Shown piece after piece: positions 49,790 to 59,624 of a stretch of 64,000 nucleotides of DNA. The notes beneath the pieces were generated by a model that was not told where the DNA came from, did no database searches, and was given only the letters and a program-made list of their open reading frames with translations. The stretch lies in assembly GCF_002911015.1 (NCBI RefSeq), contig NZ_KZ626862.1:34438-98437 (forward strand), given 5' to 3'. The first letter of the stretch is position 1. Each line of letters begins with the position of its first letter. A program made the translations under genes and the position numbers. The stretch is from Streptomyces populi. GTDB taxonomy: Bacteria; Actinomycetota; Actinomycetes; Streptomycetales; Streptomycetaceae.

Positions 49790-52700
49790 GCCTACACCCC
49801 CACGCCGGTGGGGAGGACATCTGCGCGATCAGGTCGGATCTGACGCCCTTCGGAACACCCCCACGCAGGTGGGGAGGACGGTGGCCCGGTTGGCAGGGTG
49901 ATGATGACGGCCGGAACACCCTCACGCCGGTGGAGAGGACCCGGATCCGGGTCGCACAGGGCCCGGCCAGCTCAGAACACCCCCACGCCGGTAGGGAGGA
50001 CTGCTCGCGCGCGGTGCCGGTGGTCAGGGTGTGCGGAACACCCCCACGCCGGTGGGGAGGACGGGAGCAGCGAGGACTTCGCCGCGCTCGACGCCGGAAC
50101 ACCCCCACGCCGGTGGGGAAGACCGGGTGAGGATGTGGACCAGGACGAACTCCCTCGGAACACCCCCACGCCGATGGGGAAGACTTGCGCGGGTCTCCGC
50201 TGATACGGCGACCGGTCGGAACACCCCCACGCCGGTGAGGAAGACAGCGGGATCTGCTGAGTCGTCAGCGTTCCCGTCGGAACACCCCCACGCCGGTGGG
50301 GAAGACAGCAAGCTCACCAACCCGCGCGACGCCCTCGCCGGAACACCCCCACGCCGGTGGGGAAGACCTCGGCCGGACCCGGGCCCGTAGCCGGTTCGAC
50401 GGAACACCCCCACGCCGGTGGGGAAGACTTCGCGCCAGCCTTGACCGCGCTCACGCCCATCGGAACACCCCCACGCCGGTGGGGAAGACGCCGAGCCGTT
50501 CGGCGGTCTGCTCGATGCCGACGGAACACCCCCACGCCGGTGGGGAAGATTCGTCATCGCGGCGCGGACCGGGGATGTCGTGCGGAACACCCCCACGCCG
50601 GTGGGGAAGACGGGGTCTCGTTGCCCGCGTACCGCCAGGCCTGCGGAACACCCCCACGCCGGTGGGGAAGACCCGAACGAGCTGCTCCAGGACAGCATCG
50701 TCTCCGGAACACCCCCACGCCGGTGGGGAAGACACGAACGGACGCGCCGCCACCACCTGCTGCTGCGGAACACCCCCACGCCGGTGGGGAAGACCTCATC
50801 TACGGCCGCCCGTACGACGTGCCCACCGGAACACCCCCACGCCGGTGGGGAAGACGCCTCGTCCAACACCTCAGGCCACGCCCGGTCCGGAACACCCCCA
50901 CGCCGGTGGGGAAGACGTGCCCGCCGCGCCAGGCGCGCCCGTGTGCAGCGGAACACCCCCACGCCGGTGGGGAAGACAGCTGGGTGCCGTCGCGCGGCGC
51001 GGTCAGGGTCGGAACACCCCCACACCGGTGGGGAAGACCAGGTCCGACGCCGCTTGGGTGCGGTCTTGGGCGGAACACCCCCACGCCGGTGGGGAAGACT
51101 ACTTCTGGTGCGGGATGTGCGGCAGGTTGTCCGGAACACCCCCACGCCGGTGGGGAAGACGCCGGGCCACCGGGGCGGCTCTCCGCCGGCGCCGGAACAC
51201 CCCCACGCCGGTGGGGAAGACTCGGAGAACTCTTTCTCGTTCGACCACTCGATCGGAACACCCCCACGCTGGTGGGGAAGACGTCAGGCCGATGCGCGGG
51301 GCCAGGTGCTCGTACGGAACACCCCCACGCCGGTGGGGAAGACGCAAGGCTCTTGGACCACTGCTGGTACTGCTCCGGAACACCCCCACGCCGGTGGGGA
51401 AGACTCCTTAGAGAACCCGGCCGCAGACATCTGCTTCGGAACACCCCCACGCCGGTGGGGAAGACCTCGCCAGTGCGCTGCTGGCTCTGTTCCTCGGCGG
51501 AACACCCCCACGCCGGTGGGGAAGACAGGTACATCTGCTGGGTGACCCAGCCGGCCGACGGAACACCCCCACGCCGGTGGGGAAGACGACCGGTGGGCGC
51601 TGCAACTCCGGGACGCCTACGGAACACCCCCACGCCGGTGGGGAAGACTCCTGACTGCACCAGGAGTCGGCATGACCGATCGGAACACCCCCACGCCGGT
51701 GGGGAAGACCTACGCAGGCTGGGTGTACATCTGGACTCTGGCGGAACACCCCCACGCCGGTGGGGAAGACACCCCGCAGTGGAACAACATCGGGGTGGCC
51801 ACCGGAACACCCCCACGCCGGTGGGGAAGACGTGGCCGGGCAGTTGAAGGGCCCGGGGGGTGTCGGAACACCCCCACGCCGGTGGGGAAGACACCATGAA
51901 GCTCAAGAGGCTCAGCGCCGGCGACGGAACACCCCCACGCCGGTGGGGAAGACTCCGCCGGCTCGACGACCCGCAACAGCTTCGTCGGAACACCCCCACG
52001 CCGGTGGGGAAGACCGAGACCGGAGGGGATGCGCGATCCACGCCCACGGAACACCCCCACGCCGGTGGGGAAGACAACAGCAAGCGGTCCGGCAAGGACC
52101 GAATCGCCGGAACACCCCCACGCCGGTGGGGAAGACATCGACGCCTACCTGTGGGCCGTCCTCATCGGCGGAACACCCCCACGCCGGTGGGGAAGACTAG
52201 GAGGAGTTGAGGGACTTGCCGACCAGGTCCGGAACACCCCCACGCCGGTGGGGAAGACGGCGTCGAGGGTGGTGTATGTCGGCTCTGTGTCGGAACACCC
52301 CCACGCCGGTGGGGAAGACCCGGAGGCGGCGCCGACGATGCCGCCGTTGGCCGGAACACCCCCACGCCGGTGGGGAAGACCGGCCCTTCGTCCAGATCCT
52401 CACCAGATCCGGCGGAACACCCCCACGCCGGTGGGGAAGACTCCTGGCCGCCGAATCCGGCCCACGTCGCGGACGGAACACCCCCACGCCGGTGGGGAAG
52501 ACTCCTTCGGGTCGGTGTCGGTGGCCGGGGACAGCGGAACACCCCCACGCCGGTGGGGAAGACTCCTGCATTCCGAAACCGGCCCACGTCGCCGACGGAA
52601 CACCCCCACGCCGGTGGGGAAGACAACCTGCTCGCCGCCGTCTGCCTGGTCGGCGACGGAACACCCCCACGTCGGTGGGGAAGACTCCAGCCAGTGCAGG

Positions 52701-53112
52701 ACGAACACGCCGTCCGGCGGAACACCCCCACGCCGGTGGGGAAGACTCGTAGGCCTTGAGGCTGAACCCCTTGGGCGCCGGAACACCCCCACGCCGGTGG
52801 GGAAGACTTGTAAGACCGACCGAATTCCTTCTCTCTCTTCGGAACACCCCCACGCCGGTGGGGAAGACTGCACCGGCCACACCACATACCCCGACGGTTT
52901 CGGAACACCCCCACGCCGGTGGGGAAGACTCCGCCCGCCGCCTGCCCTCCGAGGAAGACGGCGGAACACCCCCACGCCGGTGGGGAAGACGCCGGCACCG
53001 CGTTCGTGGAGCGGCTGATCGATGGAACACCCCCACGCCGGTGGGGAAGACTTCACCCCCAGCAAGGAGCAATCGTGACCGGCCGGAACACCCCCACGCC
53101 GGTGGGGAAGAC
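49790..53112 (-). CRISPR. CRISPR array 1, type I-E, 55 repeats and 54 spacers
   Basis: 29-base repeats and 32-base spacers with an exact 61-base period from 49790 to 53084. Read on the minus strand the repeat begins GTCTTCCCCACC, has a CCCCAC/GTGGGG stem, and ends GGGTGTTCCG. The cas side (right) is the leader end and the left is the old end. There the first repeats are degenerate (49790 has GCCTAC in place of CGGAAC; 49851, 49912 and 49973 have single changes). The five oldest repeats carry GTCC at the start and all later ones GTCT. Other one-base variants: 50156, 50217, 51010, 51254, 52657 and 53023. All spacers are 32 bases, so acquisition is uniform. Confidence 0.98.
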
Positions 53113-53158
53113 CCTTCGCGACCTGGGGTTCAGGAGGGGCTTTGCCCAGACTTTGCCT
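53113..53158 (-). promoter_or_regulatory. Leader of array 1, overlapping the 3' end of cas2
   Basis: On the minus strand, GGCAAAG plus CC stands exactly 25 bases before the first repeat, with TCCT, GGTC and GAAG at the same spacing as in the array 2 leader. The cas2 stop lies only 17 bases from the first repeat, so the leader is mostly inside cas2. Confidence 0.6.
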
Positions 53159-53447
53159 CATGAGGGGCTGTCATGCGGATGAGGGTAAGTCCGTCGAAGT
53201 CGATGGGGACACGGCGTCGGGTGCCTGCGGTGCGGATGGCGTAGCCCTGTTCCGTGGGGGCTGGGTGAACCAGGACGGCCGCTCCATCGCTGACGGTTTC
53301 GGTGATGGCTTGCCAGAGTTGGTCGCGCACGCGGGCTGAGACGGCACCCACGAAGATTCCGGGGACGACTTCGCTGGTCCACCTGCTCAGGGCGCCGCGC
53401 AGGTGGTTGGGGACGGCTGTTGTGGCGATGACGACCATGGATGGCAT
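53130..53447 (-). CDS. cas2: CRISPR-associated Cas2, type I-E
   Basis: 105 residues from ATG 53447, sharing TGATG with the cas1 stop. It is the Cas2e form: MVVIATTAVPNHLRGALSRW, VVPGIFVGAVSARVRDQLWQ, and VPIDFDGLTLIRM. Cas2 dimers hold two Cas1 dimers to form the spacer integration complex. The core ends near residue 92, and the last dozen residues (TAPHEAKSGQSPS) are encoded by sequence that also carries the array leader. An ATG three codons on (53438) is an alternative start. Confidence 0.93.
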   Translation of the reverse strand: MPSMVVIATTAVPNHLRGALSRWTSEVVPGIFVGAVSARVRDQLWQAITETVSDGAAVLVHPAPTEQGYAIRTAGTRRRVPIDFDGLTLIRMTAPHEAKSGQSPS

Positions 53448-54457
53448 CAGGGGCCGCCTGTTGCGTAGTTGACTCCGGCCGGCAGGACGCCTGCTTTGGG
53501 GTCCCACAGGTGGACCATTTCGACGTCACGGCGTTCGGGAAGATCTCCTGGGTCAGCTGCGGTCCCGGAAGCCTCTGCGCTGCCTGGGGTCAGGAGCAGT
53601 TGAACGTCCTGGACGATACGGGGCAGGAGGCGCAGCAGTCGTAGGTCCTCGCGGAAGCGGCGTCGGGCTTCTTGTTCGGGGTTGGTGGACTGGTGGAGGG
53701 CGAAGGCCAAGGGAAGCGTGGTACGGGCCTTGTACAGGTCGGCAATGTCGTAGACGAACGCGTGCTGGGTGCCGGCGTGGACGAAGCCGAGGGCGGGTGA
53801 CAGGCCAAGGGCGAGCAGGGCTGCGTGGACGATGCCGTACAGGCAGGTGTTCGCGGCGGACAGGGCGAGGTTGACCGGGTCCTGGGCGTGCCACTGGTCA
53901 GGGTGATAATTGCGACGGAAGCGACCGATCCCGTGCTGTTGCGCCAGAATTTTGTACAGGGCTTTCATGCGCTGGCCTTCCATGCCGCGCAGCTTTTCGA
54001 GGGTGACGGTGTCGGGCACCTCGGCGTCCTGGAATCGCATCCCGTACATGCGGACGGCGACGTCGAGGCGCCGGTCGGGGTCGCTCCAGACCGCGACTTG
54101 CTGCTCGAGCCAGTGAGTGGTGAGGGAGTCGGGCAGGATCCCGGCGTAGGCTCGTACGCCTCCTGCTCCCACGCACACCACGCTGGTGCCGTGGCGGGCA
54201 AGGGTAGTCAGGGCCGGTGTGGTGATGGATACGCCCGGACCGAGGAGCAGGCAGGACAGCGCGGCGGTGGGGATGTAGACGAGGTCGGTGCGGTTTTCCC
54301 CGACCTGGATCTGTGCGCAGACGCCGGTGTCGTCCTGTACGACGCGGACCATGTCGAGGTAGAGGAACGACAGGGAGTCGGCGACACGGGGCAGCATGGC
54401 GAGGGTGGGGGCGGCGAGACGTCTGCGCGCGTCGCCGCCCCTGCCTGGTGCGCTCAT
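53447..54457 (-). CDS. cas1: CRISPR-associated Cas1, type I-E
   Basis: 336 residues from ATG 54457, which overlaps the cas6e stop (ATGA). N-terminal beta domain (LSFLYLDMVRVVQDDTGVCA, ALSCLLLGPGVSITTPALTT) and C-terminal helical domain with the metal-binding Glu in GMEGQRMKALYKILAQQHGI, His in ALGFVHAG and Asp in FVYDIADLYK. These match the Glu-His-Asp triad of active Cas1 integrases. Inserts new spacers with Cas2. A longer frame to 54697 overlaps cas6e and is rejected. Confidence 0.96.
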   Translation of the reverse strand: MSAPGRGGDARRRLAAPTLAMLPRVADSLSFLYLDMVRVVQDDTGVCAQIQVGENRTDLVYIPTAALSCLLLGPGVSITTPALTTLARHGTSVVCVGAGGVRAYAGILPDSLTTHWLEQQVAVWSDPDRRLDVAVRMYGMRFQDAEVPDTVTLEKLRGMEGQRMKALYKILAQQHGIGRFRRNYHPDQWHAQDPVNLALSAANTCLYGIVHAALLALGLSPALGFVHAGTQHAFVYDIADLYKARTTLPLAFALHQSTNPEQEARRRFREDLRLLRLLPRIVQDVQLLLTPGSAEASGTAADPGDLPERRDVEMVHLWDPKAGVLPAGVNYATGGP

Positions 54458-55104
54458 GCCGCGGTGGCCGGGGCGAGGGAGAGTAGACCCGCGCCGTAGG
54501 GTTTCGCTCGGCCGATGCCGGTCAGGACAGCTTCGGTGAGGGCGGTGGGATCGGTGACGGTGGCGGTGCCGTCGTAGCGCAGCAGGCTGTGCCGGATGGA
54601 GGGCGTCTGCGTGCCGCGAGGGCGCGCGGGCTCGAGGTTGGTGGGGGTCAGGACGTGGAGTTGGAGGCCGGCGTCGGCGGCACGGCGCAGCCACCACTGG
54701 TCCGCGTCCGCACCCGAGAGGGCAATGATCTTGCCGTGTTTGTTCTTCGTCTCCAGCGGGAGGCGTTCTCGTTTGGCGGGGTTGACGACGATGCGGTAGC
54801 GCACGGCGAGCCCTTTACGCAGTGCGGAGAACATGGGGGCGAGGCTTTTGACTTCGGCGGCGCCATAGCCGACAGGCAGCCGCGCCGGGTCGAGGCGGGC
54901 GGCCTGGACGAGGAGCGTGGTGGAGGTGTCGCTCTCCTCCAGCCGGTACAGCAGTCCGGCCTGTCGGCGCGGTGAGTCTCCCAGCCCGTCGGGCACGGTA
55001 CGCATCACAGTGCGGTGCATCTGGGTGGCATCACGCAGGTCGCGTTGGACGTCGCGGCTGTGCGGGTTGAGGTGGATCCGTGCGATCACCGGGTGGTCGT
55101 TCAT
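54454..55104 (-). CDS. cas6e: Cas6e crRNA endoribonuclease
   Basis: 216 residues from ATG 55104 (GAGGA six bases upstream, ATGA overlap with cas5e). Two ferredoxin-like RAMP folds. Conserved N-terminal HLNPHSRDVQRDLRDATQMH with the likely catalytic His in QMHRTVM, and the C-terminal glycine loop GIGRAKPYGAGLLSLAP. It cuts the repeat hairpin to release crRNA and stays on its 3' end in Cascade. ATG 55110 is two codons upstream. Confidence 0.95.
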   Translation of the reverse strand: MNDHPVIARIHLNPHSRDVQRDLRDATQMHRTVMRTVPDGLGDSPRRQAGLLYRLEESDTSTTLLVQAARLDPARLPVGYGAAEVKSLAPMFSALRKGLAVRYRIVVNPAKRERLPLETKNKHGKIIALSGADADQWWLRRAADAGLQLHVLTPTNLEPARPRGTQTPSIRHSLLRYDGTATVTDPTALTEAVLTGIGRAKPYGAGLLSLAPATAA

Positions 55105-55892
55105 GCGCATTCCTCGGTCTGGGCGTAGTCGATCAATCGCCGCAGCAGCTGGGATTGGGGTCCGGTCAGGGTTGCGGGCAGCCATTCGACGCTCCGGTAC
55201 AGACGGCGCACGCCGTAGCTTCGTCCGTGCGGGGCGAAGCTGACCGGTAGGTCGCTGACGTCGAAGGTGTCGGCGGACAGCGAGGCCGCATCGGCAGGCA
55301 GGCGCTCATGAAGGAACTCCACGGGCACGGTGTCATCCGTGCCGCCGTCCCGGTGTGCCGGGGCAGGGCGGCTGAGGGGGACAGCGGTGAGAAGTTCGTT
55401 CTCGGGGTCGTCGATGTGGCTGCGCAGGACGAACGGTTCGTCCGGCACGCAGGATCGTCGGCCCAGGTAGGGCGCCCAGTGCGGCCGGTGCAGTGCGTCG
55501 GCGAGGCGGGAGATGGTGTCGTCTTCTCCACTGACGGCGACGACGAAGACCGCATCGGAGAGATAGTGGCGGCGAGTGATCACGGCGGCGCCCTTGTTGC
55601 TGCCGCCGCTGGTCGCGGCGGTGCGGGCCTTGGGCTGGCCACCGCCGACGGTGTGATAGTCGATGAGCCGAACGCCCGGCCGGTCGACACGCACGGTGAT
55701 ACGCAGCCCGTCGTACCGGTCGATTCCGCCGTCCCTTCCGCTGTCGCTTCTGCCGATGCCTTCGGCTGCTGCGAACAGGCCGACGAGCGCAGAGCGCGTC
55801 GGGAACGGTGCAGTGTCGCGCACGGGTGTGAACGCCGAGCGTTCGCCCCACGACTGGAGGGGGCCGGCCAGACGCAGGAGAAGTCCGCTCAC
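55101..55892 (-). CDS. cas5e: Cas5e, Cascade subunit
   Basis: 263 residues from GTG 55892, sharing GTGA with the cas7e stop. Typical start LLLRLAGPLQSWGERSAFTP then DTAPFPTRSALVGLFAAA, and middle HYLSDAVFVVAVSGED. It binds the 5' handle of the crRNA in Cascade. Somewhat longer than the usual 220-245 residues because of loops around 45-60 and 165-200. Confidence 0.95.
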   Translation of the reverse strand: MSGLLLRLAGPLQSWGERSAFTPVRDTAPFPTRSALVGLFAAAEGIGRSDSGRDGGIDRYDGLRITVRVDRPGVRLIDYHTVGGGQPKARTAATSGGSNKGAAVITRRHYLSDAVFVVAVSGEDDTISRLADALHRPHWAPYLGRRSCVPDEPFVLRSHIDDPENELLTAVPLSRPAPAHRDGGTDDTVPVEFLHERLPADAASLSADTFDVSDLPVSFAPHGRSYGVRRLYRSVEWLPATLTGPQSQLLRRLIDYAQTEECA

Positions 55893-57016
55893 TGCTGGTC
55901 ACCGGACTGCGGCAGGGCAGCGTCCACTGCGGCTTCGATCAGCTGGTCGTAGGAGTCGATTTCGGTGCCCAGCCCGTCCAGGAGCTCCTCGGGGGCGATG
56001 GTGGCGTGGCCGTGGAAACGCCTGCTGCGGCCTCCGGTGAGCCGGTTGATGCCCTGCGCATACATGGCGAGCGCGGTACGGGAGTTCTTGGAGAAGCCGC
56101 CCTGGGCGTCGGCGGCGACCGGGGTCTCGAAGGCGGCGGCCAGGGACAGCGGGCGGTGCTCACGCACGGCGGCGTAGGCCAGGTCGGGCAGGGTGTGCGG
56201 GGCGGTGCTGTTCCGCTTGGCCTGGGGCAGCGACAGCAGGAAGTGCTCGGCGAAGGAACTCAGCACCGTGCGGGCCGCCTTCATGTCGCCTTCCAGGTTC
56301 TTGACCAGGTCGGTGACGTTGACGGTGGCGTAGCGGTAGAAGACACCCGCGCTGAACTCGGCCGTGTCCAGGTGGCCGCTTCCGGTCTCGGCTTCGCCCA
56401 GCCAGTCGTCCACAGCCGTGAAGTAGTCGCGCTGCGGCTCGGCCGCGTGCGTGGTGAAGACGTGTGCCACCTGGGCGGCGCCGTCGACGTTGGCGTCGGG
56501 CAGTTCGGCCAGCATGCGCCCCAGCAGGCTGATGGAGGCCGTGCGCCTCTTGAGGATCTCCTCGATCCGGGCGGGTGGCAGCAACTGCCCGGGACTCTTC
56601 TTGTTCTGGCCGCCCTCCAGTGCCTCACGGTGCTCGGCGCACACGGCGGCCAGTTCGTCGATGGCCGCTTCGGGCAGGAACAGCAGGACGGAGGTGTGTC
56701 CCGCCTTCTCCGTACCGATGCCCTTCTTCCCGGCGCTGGCGGCGACCTGCGCCCCGGCGAACGCCGCCAGCTCGGCCGGCCATCCGGCCCGCTCGAGGGC
56801 CTGCTTGAGCCTGACGGGCACCATGCGGGTACGGGCGGCCTTCTCCCCGAGGTCCTGCTCCACGCCGTGCCGGATGACCCGCTTCCAGGACTGGCTGGAG
56901 ACACGGATACGCGACGCGTTGCCGTAGCGCACCTGCTTGGGAGAACCGAGATCGTCCCGGTTGAGGTTCGCGGCCGGCACCGACTGCAGGGCGCTGAGGT
57001 CCAGGTAGAGGCTCAT
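55889..57016 (-). CDS. cas7e: Cas7e, Cascade backbone subunit
   Basis: 375 residues from ATG 57016, ATGA overlap with cse2. The N terminus YLDLSALQSVPAANLNRDDL, GSPKQVRYGNASRIRVSSQS, WKRVIR is diagnostic of Cas7e. Later come TEKAGHTSVLLFLPEAAI, and ALAMYAQGINRLTGGRSRRF near the C terminus. Six copies form the crRNA-binding spine of Cascade. Complete length, no abnormal features. Confidence 0.96.
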   Translation of the reverse strand: MSLYLDLSALQSVPAANLNRDDLGSPKQVRYGNASRIRVSSQSWKRVIRHGVEQDLGEKAARTRMVPVRLKQALERAGWPAELAAFAGAQVAASAGKKGIGTEKAGHTSVLLFLPEAAIDELAAVCAEHREALEGGQNKKSPGQLLPPARIEEILKRRTASISLLGRMLAELPDANVDGAAQVAHVFTTHAAEPQRDYFTAVDDWLGEAETGSGHLDTAEFSAGVFYRYATVNVTDLVKNLEGDMKAARTVLSSFAEHFLLSLPQAKRNSTAPHTLPDLAYAAVREHRPLSLAAAFETPVAADAQGGFSKNSRTALAMYAQGINRLTGGRSRRFHGHATIAPEELLDGLGTEIDSYDQLIEAAVDAALPQSGDQQ

Positions 57017-57657
57017 GAGTCGTTCTCCTCGGTCACGTCAGTCGATTGGGGGCTGGTGTCGTCAACGGGTGCCTGCTCGACGCTCGTGATACGGAAGTAG
57101 GCCTCGAGCCAGCGGGTGGCGATCCGGTCACGGTCTCGGTTCCACCAGGCCAGGTCCTCCAGGAGAACGGCCCAGTCGATGGCGATACCGCCGTTCAGGA
57201 GCTGCCGGGTCAGGGCGGGCAGAGCTGGGTGGATGGTCCCGGTGCTCTGCCGGCACATCAGATGCAGAGCGCTCTCCGCGGTCGTCGGCTTGAGGACCTT
57301 CTTGTTGACGGCCTGGCCGAGTGCCGCACCGAGGTTGGGGCGTGCGTACCAGTCGGCGGCCGCATTCTCATTCTCGGCGCTCACCGGTGTGGCATTACGG
57401 GCTGCACGGGGGCGGGCGGCGATGAGCGCGGCCACCGCGTAGTGGGCTCGCTTGGCGTCGGGGTGCAACCGTTCGGGCAGTCGCGGCACGAGATAACGGT
57501 GCAGATAGTTGCACCGCTCAACCGGCAGACCGAGCCCTCTGCGCAGCGCGGCCCGAGCCCCGTTCGACTCGCACAGCTCGTTCACATACGCCACGAACCG
57601 GTCGGAGGGGCGGGCGGGTTTCTTCGACGCCACGGGCGCCGAAGCAGGAAGAGTCAT
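57013..57657 (-). CDS. cse2: Cse2 (CasB, Cas11e), Cascade small subunit
   Basis: 214 residues from ATG 57657 with AGGGA six bases upstream. All-helical, with ARAALRRGLGLPVERCNYLH, LHPDAKRAHYAVAALIAARP, and LLNGGIAIDWAVLLEDLAWW, typical of Cse2. It stabilises the target-bound R-loop in Cascade. An 80-base gap separates it from cas8e. The reading back to 57972 has no support. Confidence 0.94.
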   Translation of the reverse strand: MTLPASAPVASKKPARPSDRFVAYVNELCESNGARAALRRGLGLPVERCNYLHRYLVPRLPERLHPDAKRAHYAVAALIAARPRAARNATPVSAENENAAADWYARPNLGAALGQAVNKKVLKPTTAESALHLMCRQSTGTIHPALPALTRQLLNGGIAIDWAVLLEDLAWWNRDRDRIATRWLEAYFRITSVEQAPVDDTSPQSTDVTEENDS

Positions 57658-57737
57658 GGCACATCCCTGGATAGGGCGAAGGGTGAAAACGAAGAGACAG
57701 AACCGATCACGAGACAGCGGGCACTGGCCGGCCCGGA

Positions 57738-59327
57738 TCAGGCGGTCTGAGAGCTGGGCAGAAGACTGGCAAGAATCGCCCGGGCGCGGCTGCGGGCCCT
57801 CGCCACCCGGATGTCGGTGCGGTTGACCGGGCCGATCGCCTCGTCCAGCGCCGCCAGAGCCGCCTCGACAAACGGCCGTTCGACTGCCGAAGCAGCCTGT
57901 CCGGGGGTGGCAAGCCGCCAGAACTCCCGCTCGGCGGACGGCCAGTAGCGCGCCAAGGCCACCGCGGCCCACGGTCCGGGCTTGCGCTGATCGATCCGGA
58001 TCTTGGCCTTGGCAGACAAGTCCGCGTTCACGTCCGTCGCGATTCGCCAGGCGACTTTCGCAGCAAAATCAAGCCGGGATCCGGCATCCTCGGCAATGCG
58101 GTGACAGCGGTTCACGTGATGCGCCATCTGCGGATCGCTCTGCTCCTGCCACTGCAGAACAGGAGGAGTCGTCGCCTGGAACCAGACACTGTCTTTCTGC
58201 TGACCGTCCTGCTCGAACCCGTATGCCCGTACCCGCAGCACGGGCAGCAACCGCTTCGGCAAGTCCTCCAGACAGGGCGGACGCTGTACGTCCTGCTTGC
58301 TGTCCTTCAGCAACAGCGAATCGATGTCCCGCCACAGCGCCCGCGACCCGTCCGCCTCCCTCGGCTGGAACGCCCCGTCCTTGCGCCGGTCGAGAATCTG
58401 AAACGGATCACGGACCGCAGGCGCGGCCTCATGCGTCGACCACGTGATGTAGGCGTCGGTCACCGACCGCCGGTCGGCAGAGGGCACCAGCAGGACCGCG
58501 TGCCGGAACCGTCCGGTCAGCAGACGGCCCGGCCATGTCATGGCAGGAAGCGGATCCAGCGGAGCGTTCAACTCCTCCTCCCACGGGCAGGCGTCCTCGG
58601 CCTCCCAGTCCGCTTCGGCCTGCGGGCCGGGAACTGCCAGCACCAGGCTCGTGAACAGATCCGGCGCCCAGGCGAAGTACGACAGAGATTTCCGCAGCGG
58701 TGCCGCGTCCCCGCTGCCCGCCCGCTGTGAGGTGATCCGCCGCGGTGTGCACTGGCCCGACGGCCCGAAGTACAACTGCGCCAGCAGATGCCACACCGCC
58801 TCCGCGGCCGGCACCGCGACCGGCGCCGTATCGGTGAAATGCCCGAACAGCACTGCCCCGTTGACGCCCGTCGGCCGCCCCATGACCAGCTTGTTCACCC
58901 CGGACGGATTCGGTGCACCCTTCGAATCCGTGCACTCCACGGCCAGCCTCGGATCCTGCAGAAACGGCCGCTGGACATCGAACAGGTCGAAACGGCCTTC
59001 TGGGACTTCCTTGTCCAGGTAGGCGTCCACCGCGTCCGGATCGAACCGGTGCTGCTGCAGCACCCGCCGCCGCAGCGCGTGCCAGTCATCGATGTCCTCC
59101 GCGATGCCGCGGTTGTCGAGACGGGCTCTCCCGGCCTGAGCGATCCTCGCGGTGATCGCGGCCAGGACACGCAGCAGACCTGCCGCCGCCGGCGGCACCA
59201 CCAGCTCCAGATCCGCGATCTCATGCGCTTGTTTGAACAGCCCCCGTAAACCCAGCCGCACCGACTCGCCCGTCAGCAACCGCACCGGAATCCACGGCTC
59301 GTCCCGCAGGTCGAACCCTCCACTCAC
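57738..59327 (-). CDS. cas8e: Cas8e (Cse1, CasA), Cascade large subunit
   Basis: 529 residues from GTG 59327. Starts FDLRDEPWIPVRLLTGESVR, then GLRGLFKQAHEIADLELVVP, RPFLQDPRL, GVNKLVMGRPTGVNGAVLFG, and the four-helix-bundle C terminus. Cas8e reads the PAM, opens target DNA and recruits Cas3. Full length. First gene of the Cascade-adaptation operon. The gap in front of it holds a relic array. Confidence 0.95.
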   Translation of the reverse strand: MSGGFDLRDEPWIPVRLLTGESVRLGLRGLFKQAHEIADLELVVPPAAAGLLRVLAAITARIAQAGRARLDNRGIAEDIDDWHALRRRVLQQHRFDPDAVDAYLDKEVPEGRFDLFDVQRPFLQDPRLAVECTDSKGAPNPSGVNKLVMGRPTGVNGAVLFGHFTDTAPVAVPAAEAVWHLLAQLYFGPSGQCTPRRITSQRAGSGDAAPLRKSLSYFAWAPDLFTSLVLAVPGPQAEADWEAEDACPWEEELNAPLDPLPAMTWPGRLLTGRFRHAVLLVPSADRRSVTDAYITWSTHEAAPAVRDPFQILDRRKDGAFQPREADGSRALWRDIDSLLLKDSKQDVQRPPCLEDLPKRLLPVLRVRAYGFEQDGQQKDSVWFQATTPPVLQWQEQSDPQMAHHVNRCHRIAEDAGSRLDFAAKVAWRIATDVNADLSAKAKIRIDQRKPGPWAAVALARYWPSAEREFWRLATPGQAASAVERPFVEAALAALDEAIGPVNRTDIRVARARSRARAILASLLPSSQTA

Positions 59328-59624
59328 CAGCAGTCCCCCTTACCGACACACGGCTCAACACACCAGCCAGCGCAGCCCACAGCCCTTGGCCGACCCGCTC
59401 CTGGCGTCGTGGCCGACATTGAAGCACCGCCCACTGACAACGGCCCCGCCCAATGCCGGAGCGGGACCAGCACAGCAGGGCAAGAAGCCGGCCGCAGGGA
59501 TTTGATGAAGGTGAAAGGGCAGGGTGAGTCGGTGGTGTATATGAGGAAAGAAGTGAAAGGGCTTGTGTGAGCGGGAGAGTCCAGCCAACTCTGTTCCGTT
59601 CACTGCGGCGTTGACGAAAGATCG
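59328..59624 (-). promoter_or_regulatory. Upstream region of the cas8e operon
   Basis: About 300 bases without a gene. An AT-richer stretch at 59515-59560 (minus strand CTTTCCTCATATACACC) could hold a -10 element of the cas8e operon. No clear -35 element. Weak evidence. Confidence 0.3.

Noticed and set aside
49897..53182. Many long open frames on both strands across array 1, rich in HPHAGGED, TPPRRWG or SPPAWGC repeats
   Set aside because: They are translations of the CRISPR repeats, which contain no stop codons. No ribosome sites and perfect 61-base periodicity.
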